Of a DNA stretch of 5,029 nucleotides, positions 4,345-5,029 are shown piece after piece. The stretch lies in the NCBI GenBank assembly GCA_021106665.1, contig JAIOTR010000130.1:1-5029 (forward strand), written 5' to 3'. Below the pieces are notes generated by a model that saw nothing but the letters and a program-made list of their open reading frames with translations, was not told the origin of the DNA and ran no database searches. This DNA is from Bacteroidales bacterium (GTDB taxonomy: Bacteria; Bacteroidota; Bacteroidia; Bacteroidales; JAADJA01). The position numbers and the translations under genes are program-made. The first letter of the stretch is position 1; each line of letters opens with the position of its first letter.

Positions 4345-5029
4345 TTACAACTTAAACTTCACCGGAACAATCATTGAAGCTTTAACTGATTTTCCATTTT
4401 GTTCGCCTGATTTCCATTTTCCACTGGTCAGTTTAATTACCCTGATTGCCTCATCATCCAACGATTTGGAAACACTTCTTATAATCAAAATATCCTCTAA
4501 CGTTCCATCTTCATTTACAATAAACTCAACATATACAGTTCCGCTGATTCCATTTTCTTTGGCCTCTTCCGGGAATACCAGGTGTTTCTCAATGAATTTC
4601 ATCAAGGCATCCTCACCTCCTTTAAATTCAGGTGAACTTTCTAATGTAACAAAAGTCGGTTCATCATAATCCATCTCTGATTCAACAATTTCAAGAGCCA
4701 TGTATTCTGTTCTTGCACTTCCCAGCTTCATACTATTACCACCCTTGCGAAACACACCTCCCCTGGATGTAGGTGCACCTATCGCATAATTGCTCACTCC
4801 TTCCGGCAGCGGCAAAGGTTGCTTAATGGTGGTCATATTTCCATCCTGGTTCCTTATCTCAGAATCAATAGCAATAAATGATGTATAAGCAGTCAGTAAA
4901 TTGTATTTAAGTCCAAGTGCTGTGAACTCATCCACATGGGCTTCATTTTGAGCCAGGTTGGTATAATCATCAAGGATTCTTATCCGCTCCCTTGCCCACA
5001 GGTATTTTAGTGCAGCATTAGATTTATCA
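4345..5029 (-). CDS. VIT/VWA-type protein with C-terminal TonB domain (5' end outside window)
   Basis: The frame is open from the window edge, so only the last 227 residues are visible. Residues 1-84 (LKYLWARERIRILDDY, EFTALGLKYNLLTAYTSFIAID, KQPLPLPEGVSNYAIG) are the typical tail that follows the von Willebrand A domain in VIT (inter-alpha-trypsin inhibitor-like) VWA proteins. After a low-complexity linker (about 85-132) comes a TonB C-terminal domain (133-227) with SPEFKGGEDALMKFI, FPEEAKENGISGTVYVEFIVNEDG, DEAIRVIK and a final VPVKFKL. The protein is probably anchored in the cell envelope, with the VIT and VWA domains and any signal peptide encoded beyond 5029. TonB C-terminal domains normally contact TonB boxes of outer-membrane receptors. 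In Bacteroidota they are also found on proteins such as BlaR1-like sensors, where the function is unclear. A GTG at 4933-4935 is not the start, because the homologous frame continues upstream of it. Confidence 0.85.
   Translation of the reverse strand, partial: DKSNAALKYLWARERIRILDDYTNLAQNEAHVDEFTALGLKYNLLTAYTSFIAIDSEIRNQDGNMTTIKQPLPLPEGVSNYAIGAPTSRGGVFRKGGNSMKLGSARTEYMALEIVESEMDYDEPTFVTLESSPEFKGGEDALMKFIEKHLVFPEEAKENGISGTVYVEFIVNEDGTLEDILIIRSVSKSLDDEAIRVIKLTSGKWKSGEQNGKSVKASMIVPVKFKL

Noticed and set aside
4295..4669. Plus-strand 124-codon frame opposite the TonB domain
   Set aside because: It is antisense to a clear TonB C-terminal domain, which is kept open by its own codon usage.

Overview
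The window looks like a piece of a low-GC Bacteroidota chromosome. The clues are an exact match to the phylum's TAnnTTTG -7 promoter box, genes without clear Shine-Dalgarno sequences, a Tat-exported GH109-type Gfo/Idh/MocA protein, and a VWA/VIT-type protein fused to a TonB C-terminal domain. Everything that can be called as a gene is on the minus strand, so the order of transcription is right to left.

Left part (1-1344) is a graveyard of nested mobile DNA. Bases 1-319 are the 3' end of a group II intron on the minus strand: the last ~57 codons of its reverse transcriptase/maturase, then domain V and domain VI with a recognisable branch-point A 7 nt from the presumed 3' splice site at base 1. 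A 1000-bp IS1380-like element (320-1319) with 19-bp terminal inverted repeats and a TTAA target duplication sits inside the intron ORF. The IS is itself broken: its transposase has lost its middle, including the region expected to carry the second catalytic Asp, and the two remaining halves are out of frame. Removing the IS and one TTAA rejoins the intron ORF for a few more codons before a stop, so the rest of the intron is missing from this side. Domain V carries a 31-nt insertion in its 5' strand.

Middle part (1426-4025) holds three intact genes: uridine kinase (udk), a GH109-like NAD-dependent glycosidase or oxidoreductase with a Tat signal, and methylmalonyl-CoA epimerase (mce). They point the same way but are separated by 74-144 bp, and at least the GH109 gene has its own plausible promoter. 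No shared pathway links them; they look like ordinary chromosomal genes that happen to be neighbours. The Udk has Cys in the base-recognition position where E. coli has His.

Right part (4026-5029) has a ~320-bp intergenic region full of short dispersed-repeat debris and a hairpin, then the 3' portion of a large gene (5' end outside the window) that encodes the tail of a VIT/VWA protein fused to a TonB C-terminal domain.

I see no defence system, CRISPR array, tRNA, rRNA or clearly new multi-gene system. The best leads are the domain V insertion, the nested and decayed elements, the Udk substitution and the VWA-TonB fusion.
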